A DNA stretch of 64,000 nt from Reticulitermes speratus (GCA_021186555.1 JAJKFL010000237.1:43508483-43572482); one strand, 5' to 3'. Counted from the stretch's first letter, positions 34,208 through 47,345 are shown. Numbers and translations are program-made. The notes: generated by a model not told the origin, from the letters alone.

Positions 34208-35802
34208 CCACGTTGCATTGTTATTGCAATGCTAATGAATTTCCGATAGGAAGCAGGTTAGAAAGAGAAATCAACAAAATAAAAAAAATACTTGTATGAA
34301 ACGCAGTTATCATAAATTTCGCTATTTGTAGAATCCAAAAGTAGATATTCGTAGCGAATGTTAGCTTACCGGATCATAGGGTGCTTTAGGACTCTGCATT
34401 TTTTTAAAACTTTTCAATATGCGGGACGCACAGCTATTAAACCGTATTACAAGTCTTCTTTAAATACGGGGTTGCACACGAAATTCGTATCGGCGCACTG
34501 ATATTTGGTACGTCTGACCTCGTAACACCGCACAATGACACGATAAACGAAGCTACTCTCAAAACTGTAAATAAAATCCGACTGCAGCTGCTTCTAACGC
34601 GTTGCGAGTGAAATCGAAAGCTGCGGGTTCAAACACCCGCCCATGGTCATGGCTCTCATTTTCACTGACCTTACCTACTGATACGCTGGTCGCTGGCTCC
34701 GCTATTAACGTCCCGCGATTGACATGCCAAGTCCACAAACACGATAAAACACGTTCAACACAAATACCGCACTATTTACTGCATTAGTTTTTATTACCAG
34801 TTATACCGTAGTACTACCACGAGTACGTTACGTTCAGTTAGCAAGGACAAAAAAAATATACTTCCATTCACAAGCCCGCTGCCATCGTAAAATCGAACTA
34901 GCGACTGAGCTGTGAGTCAGCGTGCTTGCCTTCCCTTCCTGCTCCGCCGCAAAATGCGATCCGTGACAGTTGAATGTGTCACCTCCATAATAACACACAG
35001 TTTCATAATAACGAACCGTTACGAAACACTGACACACAGATTCGCCTAAAACAGCACTGCAGTGAAACGCCAAATCCAAGAACTAACTCAGTTTTGTAAA
35101 CACCAGTACATGAAAACCATGGCTGACAATGTGCAATATGCTTTTGCCATTTCTTTATTCATTTATAAATGAAACTTACCTCGACCAGCTTCGTTATAGA
35201 TTCTTAATAACAACCTCCTTCATTATGTTTCCGTTAAAACGATTCACGGCACGTTATAGTGTGCTAAAATATTACCTTTGAGTCAGAGCGAGAACGCCTG
35301 GCCCCTCCACACGTCTTCTTTGTTGTTCACACTAACGCCTTGCCTGTCGTTTGTTTGCGAATGGTGTTCGGCGAGTTTACACGTTTCACCAACAGAGTGC
35401 AGTTGCGTACGGAAAGTGCAGCGACTAGGAATTGTATTTCCCAATGCTGCCACCAGGACTCTGTCATGGGTGAGGCCATGTGCTCATCGGATGTACTGTC
35501 ATGGAAGTTTCTACGCCGTAATGGTTTGGTTTTCCGTGATGGATAAAACGCGACGACTGGCGTCTTATTGGCATTCAGGCTCCTGAATATCAGAGACCGA
35601 ATGAGGATGTATTAACCGTCAGACGTTGGAATGACTGCAGAAAAGAAAAATTACATTTTTAGCCATTCTGTACGAATTAATTAAGACAGCGAAAGAAATA
35701 CAACTATGACTGGATCCCAGATCAGCTTAACGTTAGTTACCAACGGGGTCAAATTAAAACTATAAAGAGCGTAAAATTTTTAGCTTGAACACTATAATAT
35801 TG

Positions 35803-35832
35803 TATATATATATATACATATATATATAATAT
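35803..35832. repeat. (TA)n-rich microsatellite
   Basis: 'tatatatatatacatatata' in an AT-rich stretch; the surrounding 2 kb shows no gene I recognise. Confidence 0.7.
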
Positions 35833-36106
35833 TGTGTATTTTTGTATAATTTACTCTAAAAATGAACTTTTCACTATATTCATATTGTAATTTCAGTCAA
35901 CAAACGTGTAATTATATTATACTGTTTTATTTACGTGACAATGTATTACGACGCACGTACTATTCATATTAGATTTTTTGTTCGTTGCAGATTTCATGAA
36001 ATTTACGCCTCATTTTAGGGCGGTGGTGGAGAACTCCATTTGTTCCCCATCAATTTATTTATATAGAGGTGCGAATGTTTTAAAAAAACCGAAATTGCGC
36101 CTAATA

Positions 36107-36545
36107 AGGTAAAGGTAAAGCTATCCCATTACAGGCCTGGACAGGCCCTTAGGGTTCCAGGAGGTTGAGGCTCCCAGGTTTCTACACAATCATCACAGCC
36201 CTAGGCACCGGCCGCCTTTACCCCTCAGGAAATATTCCTGGTAGTCATGTCTGTTAAAGGTTGAGTCTACCCCAGCGCCATGGTGCGACCGGAAGGATAT
36301 GTCAATGAAAAATTCCACTGACATCATCGGGAATCGAACCCGCGACCTTCCGGCTTGTTTTTAGTCGCCGATACTAGGTCACATATAGAATGACGGACGG
36401 ACAGATGGGATCTGCGCTCTTCTGCGATATTACGCAGCGTAGAGTGGTAATTCTTTACCGACGTTTCGGGATTAATAGGTTGTCCCGAAACGTCGGTAAA
36501 GAATTACCACTCTACGCTGCGTAATATCGCAGAAGAGAGCAGATC
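36107..36545 (-). mobile_element. Composite: head-truncated SINE family 1 plus family A foldback, copy 1
   Basis: 36107-36357 is the SINE (tail 'aaggtaaaggtaaag'), cut just after 'gaccttccggcttg'. A 50-bp linker 'tcgccgatactaggtcacat' leads to the palindrome 36409-36545 ('gatctgcgctcttctgcgat' mirrored at the right). The same three parts with the same joint occur at 40312-40744. 36546-37500 holds nothing recognised. Confidence 0.75.
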
Positions 36546-37500
36546 TTATGTACCGCGCCTAACACATAACAAAATTACGGCAAAGTATAGTCCTGAGTTC
36601 ACAGTCCGTGCAGTGCAGTTAGTGTTTGTTGAAAAGAAGGCGTCGCTACAGCGGAAAGTTAGTCAGAATTACGCAATGACGTAAATGTGAAATACAGCGT
36701 GTAGAAACGGCTGAAATATTTGTATGCGGAAAATAGTCCGGGAAAGTTCTGAACTTGTGAGGAAGTCTGCAATAAACTATCCTGAGATCTCGCGAAAGGA
36801 CTTGAATTAACACAAACTTTATGACTAAACAAATTAGCAGGTAACTGGAATGTCAGCCGTTAACTTTCGAAGCTACATTTACAGATATGTGTTTTGTGTT
36901 TCGACAGACGTAACACCGCCATTAGCAACACAACTTTTTTCCTACTTTCTCGTTCTATTCATTGGGTTCGTTGCCTTGCCACTTTATTGATCGGAGTTTA
37001 GGAAAATGTGGGTGAAGGAGGAGGAGAAAGCGACATTGAAATGTCATAAAATGGGACCAGGGCTCCATTGCATCTCGCTATTAATCTTTATAAAAACATG
37101 CATCTGTAACAATTGCCACTCGTCTCTCGACCACTTCGAATCTCTCCTTCCAGCTCCTAAACACGTCTGAAGTGACGTCGACTGACATTCTGTTTCACAT
37201 TTTGTAACTACGCAGTTGTTAAGGCAAAGAAGGGCAGTGCACGACCGAGTCCTGTACGATTCATTTTAGACCCTGTGGGTGCAAAGAAACCCACCAAGCA
37301 CTGCGACCACAATCAAGAAATTACAGAGGAACTCAAGAGGGCAGATTTAGCTTATGCTTGTCACTGTCAACAGTGCACTGTCAAGTTGTTGTGGCCAAAG
37401 TTTATGTGACGGCTTACTGACACCAGTTTGTCAATAGTTAGAAGTGCTTGGTGACGTTTTGTGTTGCTTACTGCTTGTTGTGCGCGCCGTGTCCTGTGGT

Positions 37501-38040
37501 TAACAATAACTAACTAACTAACTAACTAACTAACTCCATGCAGCAGAGTCCTTCTTGAGAAGCTGACAGTTCCTCAGCTAGTCAAGAAATTCCCCGCGTT
37601 TTATGGAACCCGAAGGTTCATTACCACACTCACAACAGCCCGCCACCTATCCCTATCCTGAGCCAGATCAATCCAGTCCATGCCCCCCATCCCACTTCTT
37701 GAAGACCCATTTTAATATTATCCTCCCATCTACGCCTGGGTCTTCCAAGTGGTCTCCTTCCCTCAGGTATCCCCACCAAAATCCTGTGTGCACCTCTCTC
37801 CTCACCCATACGTGCTACATGCCCCGCCCACATCATTCTTCTTGATTTGATGACCCTAATAATATTTAGTGATGAGTACAGATCATAAAGTTCCTCGTTA
37901 TGTAGTCTTCTCCACTCCCCCGTTACCCCGTCCCACTTAGACCCAAATATCCCCCTCAGCACCCTATTCTCGAACACCCTCAGCCTGTGTTCCTACCTCA
38001 GTATGACAGACCAAGTTTCACACCCACACAAAACAACAGG
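37501..38040 (-). mobile_element. LINE family A 3' end with C-terminal coding region
   Basis: The minus strand is open from 37977 to 37630 and reads MFENRVLRGIFGSKWDGVTG, then [20 protein letters not shown] and [19 protein letters not shown]. This is the common C-terminal stretch after the reverse transcriptase in non-LTR retrotransposons of insects. No catalytic RT motifs are included. The 3' end is followed by a (TTAG)n-type tail (37505-37536). It is the most intact family A copy here but is only a 5'-truncated remnant. Confidence 0.8.
37505..37536. repeat. (ACTA)n tail of LINE family A
   Basis: 'aactaactaactaactaact' directly at the LINE 3' end, suggesting the element ends in a tetranucleotide tail. 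Confidence 0.8.
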
Positions 38041-38152
38041 CAAAATTATACTTCTGTTTACTCTTAACAATAATTTCGTAATAAACATTTATCCAAGGAA
38101 AAATAAGGAATTTAAATCAGATATTTGAATACAAAACGAAACCACAAAGACA

Positions 38153-38773
38153 GTACAACACTACGTCTAACGACCTGTCCTAAGTACAACACTACGTCTA
38201 ACGACCTGTCCTAAGTACAACACTACGTCTAACGACCTGTCCTAAGTACAACACTACGTCTAACGACCTGTCCTAAGTAAAACACTACGTCTAACGACCT
38301 GTCCTAAGTACAACACTACGTCTAGCGACCTGTCCTAAGTACAACACTACGTCTAGCGATCTGTCCTAAGTACAACACTACGTCTAACGACCTGTCCTAA
38401 GTACAACACTACGTCTAACGACCTGTCCTAAGCACAACACTACGTCTAACGACCTGTCCTAAGTACAACACTACGTCTAACGACCTGTCTTAAGTACAAC
38501 ACTACGTCTAAAGACCTGTCCTAAGTACAACACTACGTCTAACGACCTGTCCTAAGTACAACACTACGTCTAACGACCTGTCCTAAGTACAACACTACGT
38601 CTAACGACCTGTCCTAAGTACAACACTACGTCTAACGACCTGTCCTAAGTACAACACTACGTCTAACGACCTGTCCTAAGTACAACACTACGTCTAACGA
38701 CCTGTCCTAAGTACAACACTACGTCTAACGACCTGTCCTAAGTACAACACTACGTCTAACGACCTGTCCTAAG
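38153..38773. repeat. 31-bp tandem array, 20 copies
   Basis: Unit contains 'gtacaacactacgtctaacg' and 'acctgtcctaa'; spacing is exactly 31 bp. Very homogeneous, with a handful of substitutions (e.g. 'ctagcgacc', 'ctagcgatc'). Confidence 0.95.
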
Positions 38774-38872
38774 CTTTCAAACACGTGCTGCAAAACTCAC
38801 GTAGAAGTTACGTAAGCTGTGTCCACTACGTCCCAATACGCCTCAGAACAGACCGACCTTAATCATCAACAC

Positions 38873-38940
38873 AGGGTGTTTATAAACTTATAATACTCCA
38901 AAACACAGGGGAATTCTACAGCACATATTGGCTTTTAATT
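38873..38940. mobile_element. Possible DNA-transposon end
   Basis: 'cagggtgtttataaact' resembles the start of mariner-type elements, but no partner end was found. Confidence 0.25.
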
Positions 38941-39201
38941 ATTTTTTTTTTATGTCTCGACAGCCCCTTGGGGGCCTAGCCCGCCTCATTTTTCGTGGCT
39001 TCACGATCACACACTCAGACACACCACAGTCGGTAGGACTCCTCTGGACGAGTGATCAGCCCGTCGCAGAGACCTCTACCTGACAACACACAACACACAC
39101 AACAGACAGACATCCATGCCCCCGGCGGGATTCGAACCCGCAATCCCAGTAAGCGAGCGGCCGCAGACCGACGCCTTAGACCGCACGGCCACTGGGATCG
39201 G
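38941..39201 (-). mobile_element. tRNA-derived SINE, family 4, full length with poly-A tail
   Basis: Reverse reading starts 'gccgatcccagtggccgtgc', then 'ggtctaaggcg' (A box region, tRNA-Leu-like) and B box 'gggttcgaatcccgcc'. The unrelated body ends in nine A. The head plus body plus A-tail makes a complete SINE distinct from families 1-3. Confidence 0.85.
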
Positions 39202-39235
39202 CTCTAATTATTTTATCTCTTTTAAATACTACTGT

Positions 39236-39270
39236 ATTTATTATTATTATTATTATTTATTATTCCATTT
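39236..39270. repeat. (ATT)n microsatellite
   Basis: 'tattattattattattattt' and extension. Confidence 0.8.
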
Positions 39271-39531
39271 TGGAATGATAGCTCAACTTACAAGAACATA
39301 TTAACTTTCTGTAATGGCACAGGCCTCCTCGTATGTCACACGTCCTTTGTACGTATTTGTAGACTACCTGTAGATGGCAGTACGATTTGACCGAAACACG
39401 TAGCAGTGTAGTAAATACACGAACACACAATACTCAAAAGCCTCTTCTCTTCAGTGCAGCTGTACACACGTCAGCTCACAACTGCTGTACAGATTTGCTG
39501 AACGGAATTGTATCCAAATGGGTGGAGAAAT

Positions 39532-40192
39532 AGGAAGATGTGTGTACAACAGGAAGATGTGTGTACAACGGGAAGATGTGTGTACAACAGGAAGATGTGT
39601 GTACAACGGAAGATGTGTGTACAACAGGAAGATGTGTGTACAACGGGAAGATGTGTGTACAACGGGAAGATGTGTGTACAACAGAAAGATGTGTGTACAA
39701 CAGGAAGATGTGTGTACAACGGAAGATGTGTGTACAACAGGAAGATGTGTGTACAACGGGAAGATGTGTGTACAACAGGAAGATGTGTGTACAACGGGAA
39801 GATGTGTGTACAACGGGAAGATGTGTGTACAACAGGAAGATGTGTGTACAACAGGAAGATGTGTGTACAACGGGAAGATGTGTGTACAACAGGAAGATGT
39901 GTGTACAACGGAAGATGTGTGTACAACGGGAAGATGTGTGTACAACGGGAAGATGTGTGTACAACGGGAAGATGTGTGTACAACGGGAAGATGTGTGTAC
40001 AACAGGAAGATGTGTGTACAACAGGAAGATGTGTGTACAACGGGAAGATGTGTGTACAACGGGAAGATGTGTGTACAACGGGAAGATGTGTGTACAACGG
40101 GAAGATGTGTGTACAACAGGAAGATGTGTGTACAACGGGAAGATGTGTGTACAACAGGAAGATGTGTGTACAACGGGAAGATGTGTGTACAA
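39532..40192. repeat. 19-bp tandem array, about 35 copies
   Basis: Unit 'gtgtgtacaacgggaagat', with two main types ('caacaggaag' and 'caacgggaag') and a few 18-bp units ('caacggaag'). 19 is not a multiple of three, so all frames of both strands stay open; five overlapping frames of 230-310 codons are artefacts. Confidence 0.95.
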
Positions 40193-40311
40193 CTTCGTTC
40201 ACGCCATAACTGCAGTCTGTCACTAGGCCGATTGTCAGGGAACTCAGGCTTGCTCGTCGGCGTTCTGTACAGAAATCCTGTACAGTGTTCGAAACACATA
40301 GGACAAGCGGC

Positions 40312-40744
40312 TTAAAGGTAAAGGTAAAGCAACCCCAGGAGGTTGAGGCTCCCAGATTTATGGACAATCGGCACATGAATGTGGTAAGGTTGACAGCCCT
40401 AAGCACCGTCCGCCTTTACCCCCCAGGAAAGATTCCTGGTACTCATTTCTATTAGAGGCTGAGTCGACCCCAGGGCCATAGTGCGACCGAAATGATTATG
40501 TCAATGAAAAATTCCAATGACACCGTCGGGAATCGAACCCGCGACCTTCCGGCTTGTTTTTAGTTACCGATACTAGGTCACATATAGAATGACGGACAGA
40601 CAGATGGGATCTGCGCTCTTCTGGGATATTACGCAGCGCAGAGTGGTAATTATGTACCGACGTTTCGGGATCAATAGGTTGTCCCGAAACGTCGGTACAG
40701 AATTACCACTATGCGCTGCGTAATATCCCAGGAGAGCGCACATC
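40312..40744 (-). mobile_element. Composite: head-truncated SINE family 1 plus family A foldback, copy 2
   Basis: Same order and same joint as 36107-36545 ('ttccggcttgtttttag', then 'cgatactaggtcacatatag'). It differs by a roughly 30-bp deletion near the SINE 3' end and scattered substitutions. The foldback palindrome is 40609-40744. Confidence 0.75.
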
Positions 40745-40868
40745 TAATGTACATGACGGCGGGAACCTGAAATCACGGACAGACCGATGGACGCGATCTC
40801 CATGAAAGGCGTCCTTTCTTTTCTGCTGCGTAAAGAACGCCCGAAAGGAATGGCTGCATTTTGTGAGT

Positions 40869-43800
40869 GTTGTTAGCCGTCCAGTGACATTACGATAGTC
40901 TGTCTTATTACTATTACAAGATACTTGCTGTGGTGATGTTAGCCGTCCAATGTCAGTTACCGATAGTCTGTCTATATTAACCTATTACAGATATACTTGC
41001 TGTGTGTGATGTTAGCCGTCCAATGTCAGTTACCGATAGTCTGTCTATATTAACCTATTACAGATATACTTGCTGTGTGTGATGTTAGCCGTCCAATGTC
41101 AGTTACCGATAGTCTGTCTATATTAACCTATTACAGATATACTTGCTGTGTGTGATGTTAGCCGTCCAATGTCAGTTACCGATAGTCTGTCTATATTAAC
41201 CTATTACAGATATACTTGCTGTGTGTGATGTTAGCCGTCCAATGTCAGTTACCGATAGTCTGTCTATATTAACTATTACAGATATATTGCTGTGTGTGAT
41301 TTAGCCGTCAATGACAGTTACCGATAGTCTGTCTATATTAACGTATTGCAGAGTTAGCCGTCCAATGTCAGTTACCGATAGTCTGTCTATATTAATCTAT
41401 TGCAGAGTTAGCCTTCCAATGTCAGTTACCGATAGTCTGTCTATATTAACCTATTACAGATATACTTGCTGTGTGTGATGTTAGCCGTCCAATGTCAGTT
41501 ACCGATAGTCTGTCTATATTAACCTATTACAGATATACTTGCTGTGTGTGATGTTAGCCGTCCAATGTCAGTTACCGATAGTCTGTCTATATTAACCTAT
41601 TACAGATATACTTGCTGTGAGTGATGTTAGCCGTCCAATGTCAGTTACCGATAGTCTGTCTATATTAACCTATTACAGATATACTTGCTGTGTGTGATGT
41701 TAGCCGTCCAATGTCAGTTACCGATAGTCTGTCTATATTAACCTATTACAGATATACTTGTGTGTGTGATGTTAGCCGTCCAATGTCAGTTACCGATAGT
41801 CTGTCTATATTAACCTATTACAGATATACTTGCTGTGTGTGATGTTAGCCGTCCAATGTCAGTTACCGATAGTCTGTCTATATTAACCTATTACAGATAT
41901 ACTTGCTTGTGTGTGATGTTAGCCGTCCAATGTCAGTTACCGATAGTCTGTCTATATTAACCTATTACAGATATACTATGCTTGTGTGATGTTTAGCCGT
42001 CCAATGTCAGTTACCGATAGTCTGTCTATATTAACCTATTACAGATATACTTGCTGTGTGTGATGTTAGCCGTCCAATGTCAGTTACCGATAGTCTGTCT
42101 ATATAACCTATACAGATTACTTGCGTGTGGATGTTAGCCGTCAATGTCTTACGATAGTTGTCTATATAACCTATACAATAACTTGCTGTGTGTGATGTTA
42201 GCCGTCCAATGTCAGTTACCGATAGTCTGTCTAATTAACCTATTACAGATATACTTGCTGTGTGTGATGTTAGCCGTCCAATGTCAGTTACCGATAGTCT
42301 GTCTATATTAACCTATTACAGATTACTTGCTGTGTGTGATGTTAGCCGTCCAATGTCAGTACCGATAGTCTGTCTATATTAACCTATTACAGATATACTT
42401 GCTTGTGTGTGATTAGCCTCCAATGTCAGTTACCGATAGTCTGTCTATATTAACCTATTACAGATATACTTGCTGTGTGTGATGTTAGCCGTCCAATGTC
42501 AGTTACCGATAGTCTGTCTATATAACCTATTCAGATATACTTGCTGTGTGTGATGTTAGCCGTCCAATGTCAGTTACCGATAGTCTGTCTATATTAACCT
42601 ATTAAGATATACTTGCTGTGTTGATGTTAGCCGTCCATGTCATTACCGATAGTCTGTCTATATTAACCTATTACAGATATACTTGCTGTGTGTGATGTAG
42701 CCGTCCAATGTCAGTTACCGATAGTCTGTCTATATTAACCTATTACAGATATACTTGCTGTGTGTGATGTTAGCCGTCCAATGCAGTTACCGATAGTCTG
42801 TCTATATTAACCTATGATTACCAGAAAATTACTTTGTCTTATTGTTTGAAGTTAGCTCGTCCAATGTCAGTTACCGATAGTCTGTCTATATTAACCTATT
42901 ACAGATATACTTGCTGTGTGTGATGTTAGCCGTCCAATGTCAGTTACCGATAGTCTGTCTATATTAACCTATTACAGATATACTTGCTGTGTGTGATGTT
43001 AGCCGTCCAATGTCAGTTACCGATAGTCTGTCTATATTAACCTATTACAGATATACTTGCTGTGTGTGATGTTAGCCGTCCAATGTCAGTTACCGATAGT
43101 CTGTCTATATTAACCTATTACAGATATACTTGCTGTGTGTGATGTTAGCCGTCCAATGTCAGTTACCGATAGTCTGTCTATTAACCTATTACAGATATAC
43201 TTGCTAGGTGTGATGTTAGCCGTCCAATGTCAGTTACCGATAGTCTGTCTATATTAACCTATTCAGATATCTGCTGTGTGTGTTAGCCGTCCAATGTCAG
43301 TTACCGATAGTCTGTCTATATTAACCTATTACAGATATACTTGCTGTGTGTGATGTTAGCCGTCCAATGTCAGTTACCGATAGTCTGTCTATATTAACCT
43401 ATTACAGATATACTTGCTGTGTGTGATGTTAGCCGTCCAATGTCAGTTACCGATAGTCTGTCTATATTAACCTATTACAGATATACTTGCTGTGTGTGAT
43501 GTTAGCCGTCCAATGTCAGTTACCGATAGTCTGTCTATATTAACCTATTCAGATATACTTGCTGTGTGTGATGTTAGCCGTCCAATGTCAGTTACCGATA
43601 GTCTGTCTATATTAACCTATTCAGATATACTTGCTGTGTGTGATGTTAGCCGTCCAATGTCAGTTACCGATAGTCTGTCTATATTAACCTATTACAGATA
43701 TACTTGCTGTGTGTGATGTTAGCCGTCCAATGTCAGTTACCGATAGTCTGTCTATATTAACCTATTACAGATATACTTGCTGTGTGTGATGTTAGCCGTC

Positions 43801-46800
43801 CAATGTCAGTTACCGATAGTCTGTCTATATTAACCTATTCAGAGTTATATTGCATACGTGTTGATTATGTTTAGCCGTTACCCAATGTCAGTTACCGATA
43901 GTCTGTCTTATATTAACCTATTACAGATATACTTGCTGTGTGTGATGTTAGCCGTCCAATGTCAGTTACCGATAGTCTGTCTATATTAACCTATTACAGA
44001 TATACTTGCTGTGTGTGATGTTAGCCGTCCAATGTCAGTTACCGATAGTCTGTCTATATTAACCTATTACAGATATACTTGCTGTGTGTGATGTTAGCCG
44101 TCCAATGTCAGTTACCGATAGTCTGTCTATATTAACCTATTTCAGATATACTTGCTGTGTGTGATGTTAGCCGTCCAATGTCAGTTACCGATAGTCTGTC
44201 TATATTAACCTATTACAGATATACTTGCTGTGTGTGATGTTAGCCGTCCAATGTCAGTTACCGATAGTCTGTCTATATTAACCTATTTCAGATATACTTG
44301 CTGTGTGTGATGTTAGCTGTCCAATGTCAGTTACCGATAGTCTGTCTATATTAACCTATTGCAGATATACTTGCTGTGTGTGTTGTTAGCCGTCCAATGT
44401 CAGTTACCGATAGTCTGTCTATATTAACCTATTACAGATATACTTGCTGTGTGTGATGTTAGCCGTCCAATGTCAGTTACCGATAGTCTGTCTATATTAA
44501 CCTATTGCAGATATACTTGCTGTGTGTTGTTAGCCGTCCAATGTCAGTTACCGATAGTCTGTCTATATTAACCTATTGCAGATATACTTGCTGTGTGTGT
44601 TGTTAGCCGTCCAATGTCAGTTACCGATAGTCTGTCTATATTAACCTATTACAGATATACTTGCTGTGTGTGATGTTAGCCGTCCAATGTCAGTTACCGA
44701 TAGTCTGTCTATATTAACCTATTGCAGATATACTTGCTGTGTGTGTTGTTAGCCGTCCAATGTCAGTTACCGATAGTCTGTCTATATTAACCTATTACAG
44801 ATATACTTGCTGTGTGTGATGTTAGCCGTCCAATGTCAGTTACCGATAGTCTGTCTATATTAACCTATTTCAGATATACTTGCTGTGTGTGATGTTAGCC
44901 GTCCAATGTCAGTTACCGATAGTCTGTCTATATTAACCTATTTCAGATATACTTGCTGTGTGTGATGTTAGCCGTCCAATGTCAGTTACCGATAGTCTGT
45001 CTATATTAACCTATTTCAGATATACTTGCTGTGTGTGATGTTAGCCGTCCAATGTCAGTTACCGATAGTCTGTCTATATTAACCTATTTCAGATATACTT
45101 GCTGTGTGTGATGTTAGCCGTCCAATGTCAGTTACCGATAATCTGTCTATATTAACCTATTACAGATATACTTGCTGTGTGTGTTGTTAGCCGTCCAATT
45201 TCAGTTACCGATAGTCTGTCTATATTAACCTATTGCAGATATACTTGCTGTGTGTGATGTTAGCCGTCCAATGTCAGTTACCGATAGTCTGTCTATATTA
45301 ACCTATTACAGATATACTTGCTGTGTGTGATGTTAGCCGTCCAATGTCAGTTACCGATAGTCTGTCTATATTAACCTATTGCAGATATACTTGCTGTGTG
45401 TGTTGTTAGCCGTCCAATGTCAGTTACCGATAGTCTGTCTATATTAACCTATTACAGATATACTTGCTGTGTGTGATGTTAGCCGTCCAATGTCAGTTAC
45501 CGATAGTCTGTCTATATTAACCTATTTCAGATATACTTGCTGTGTGTGTGTTAGCCGTCCAATGTCAGTTACCGATAGTCTGTCTATATTAACCTATTTC
45601 AGATATACTTGCTGTGTGTGATGTTAGCCGTCCAATGTCAGTTACCGATAGTCTGTCTATATTAACCTATTTCAGATATACTTGCTGTGAGTGATGTTAG
45701 CCGTCCAATGTCAGTTACCGATAGTCTGTCTATATTAACCTATTACAGATATACTTGCTGTGTGTGTTGTTAGCCGTCCAATGTCAGTTACCGATAGTCT
45801 GTCTATATTAACCTATTCAGATATACTTGCTGTGTGTGATGTTAGCCGTCCAATGTCAGTTACCGATAGTCTGTCTGTATTAACCTATTGCAGATATACT
45901 TGCTGTGTGTGTTGTTAGCCGTCCAATGTCAGTTACCGATAGTCTGTCTATATTAACCTATTTCAGATATACTTGCTGTGTGTGATGTTAGCCGTCCAAT
46001 GTCAGTTACCGATAGTCTGTCTATATTAACCTATTGCAGATATACTTGCTGTGTGTGTTGTTAGCCGTCCAATGACAGTTACCGATAGTCTGTCTATATT
46101 AACCTATTACAGATATACTTGCTGTGTGTGATGTTAGCCGTCCAATGTCAGTTACCGATAGTCTGTCTATATTAACCTATTACAGATATACTTGCTGTGT
46201 GTGATGTTAGCCGTCCAATGTCAGTTACCGATAGTCTGTCTATATTAACCTATTGCAGATATACTTGCTGTGTGTGTTGTTAGCCGTCCAATGTCAGTTA
46301 CCGATAGTCTGTCTATATTAACCTATTACAGATATACTTGCTGTGTGTGATGTTAGCCGTCCAATGTCAGTTACCGATAGTCTGTCTATATTAACCTATT
46401 GCAGATATACTTGCTGTGTGTGATGTTAGCCGTCCAATGTCAGTTACCGATAGTCTGTCTATATTAACCTATTTCAGATATACTTGCTGTGTGTGATGTT
46501 AGCCGTCCAATGTCAGTTACCGATAGTCTGTCTATAGTAACCTATTACAGATATACTTGCTGTGTGTGATGTTAGCCGTCCAATGTCAGTTACCGATAGT
46601 CTGTCTATATTAACCTATTACAGATATACTTGCTGTGTGTGATGTTAGCCGTCCAATGTCAGTTACCGATAGTCTGTCTATATTAACCTATTACAGATAT
46701 ACTTGCTGTGTGTGATGTTAGCCGTCCAATGTCAGTTACCGATAGTCTGTCTATATTAACCTATTACAGATATACTTGCTGTGTGTGATGTTAGCCGTCC

Positions 46801-46933
46801 AATGTCAGTTACCGATAGTCTGTCTATATTAACCTATTACAGATATACTTGCTGTGTGTGTTGTTAGCCGTCCAATGTCAGTTACCGATAGTCTGTCTAT
46901 ATTAACCTATTACAGATATACTTGCTGTGTGTC
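40869..46933. repeat. 73-bp satellite, about 83 copies (6 kb)
   Basis: Unit landmarks are 'gttagccgtccaatgtcagt', 'taccgatagtctgtctat' and 'cagatatacttgctgtgtgt'; spacing 73 bp (e.g. 41008 and 41081). Variants at two sites (attAcag, attTcag, attGcag; and tgAtgtt or tgTtgtt) are linked in many units. Two shortened units at 41345-41410 lack about 21 bp. Breaks at 42825-42850 and 43840-43880 hold unrelated or scrambled bases. Many single-base losses are concentrated in 41270-42720. No conserved frame. Confidence 0.95.
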
Positions 46934-47078
46934 ATGCACGCTACGTGTCAGACCTGCCTTCAGCGCTGTCAGCAGTAGCAGCTTTGGACATAAAGTCAGC
47001 GGCGCTGACTGTAGAATGTCAGCAGTATCACAAATTACACACCAACCAAATGCACTATATTTTCACTTTTTATCCTTC

Positions 47079-47125
47079 AACCCCTACATATGTTTCAGCC
47101 TTTACAAGGCCATCTTCAGGGGGCT
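47079..47125 (-). ncRNA. Hammerhead-ribozyme-like motif, copy 2a
   Basis: Minus strand: stem I AGCCCC/GGGGTT, CTGAAGA, one extra T, stem II GGCCTT/AAGGCT with a 3-nt loop, GAAA, then the short stem III. All core positions are present. Confidence 0.5.
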
Positions 47126-47160
47126 CGTAATGTACATTTACTGTACATACATTGTTTATG

Positions 47161-47172
47161 TCTGCTGTTATG

Positions 47173-47206
<34 letters not shown>
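47161..47206. repeat. (TA)n microsatellite
   Basis: About 20 TA dinucleotides inside the foldback spacer. Confidence 0.9.
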
Positions 47207-47209
<3 letters not shown>

Positions 47210-47255
47210 ATGTATAATCAGTCAAGTACAACAGACCTGTTTTACCTGATTACCT

Positions 47256-47345
47256 ATATACAGGGCATACACAAAAGAATGGTGCTATCCAACATGTCCA
47301 AAAATGAGTCGCCGCACCATTCTTTTGTGTATGCCCTGTATATAC
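47256..47345. mobile_element. Foldback element, family C, nested
   Basis: 'acagggcatacacaaaagaa' and its inverse 'ttcttttgtgtatgccctgt', with a spacer of about 30 bp. Same family as 22570-22658. Confidence 0.8.

Noticed and set aside
34590..34650. B box-like 'gcgggttcaaacacccgc'
   Set aside because: Pairs as a T-arm, but no A box or known SINE body around it.
35278..35586. 102-codon plus-strand frame
   Set aside because: Overlapping frames of similar length on the same strand and no recognised domain; likely chance.
39451..40406. Several 230-310-codon frames on both strands
   Set aside because: A 19-bp repeat without stops in any phase opens all frames; no start context or domain.
40869..46933. 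CRISPR-like regular repeats
   Set aside because: Repeats are directly adjacent without unique spacers, and the sequence is from an animal genome.
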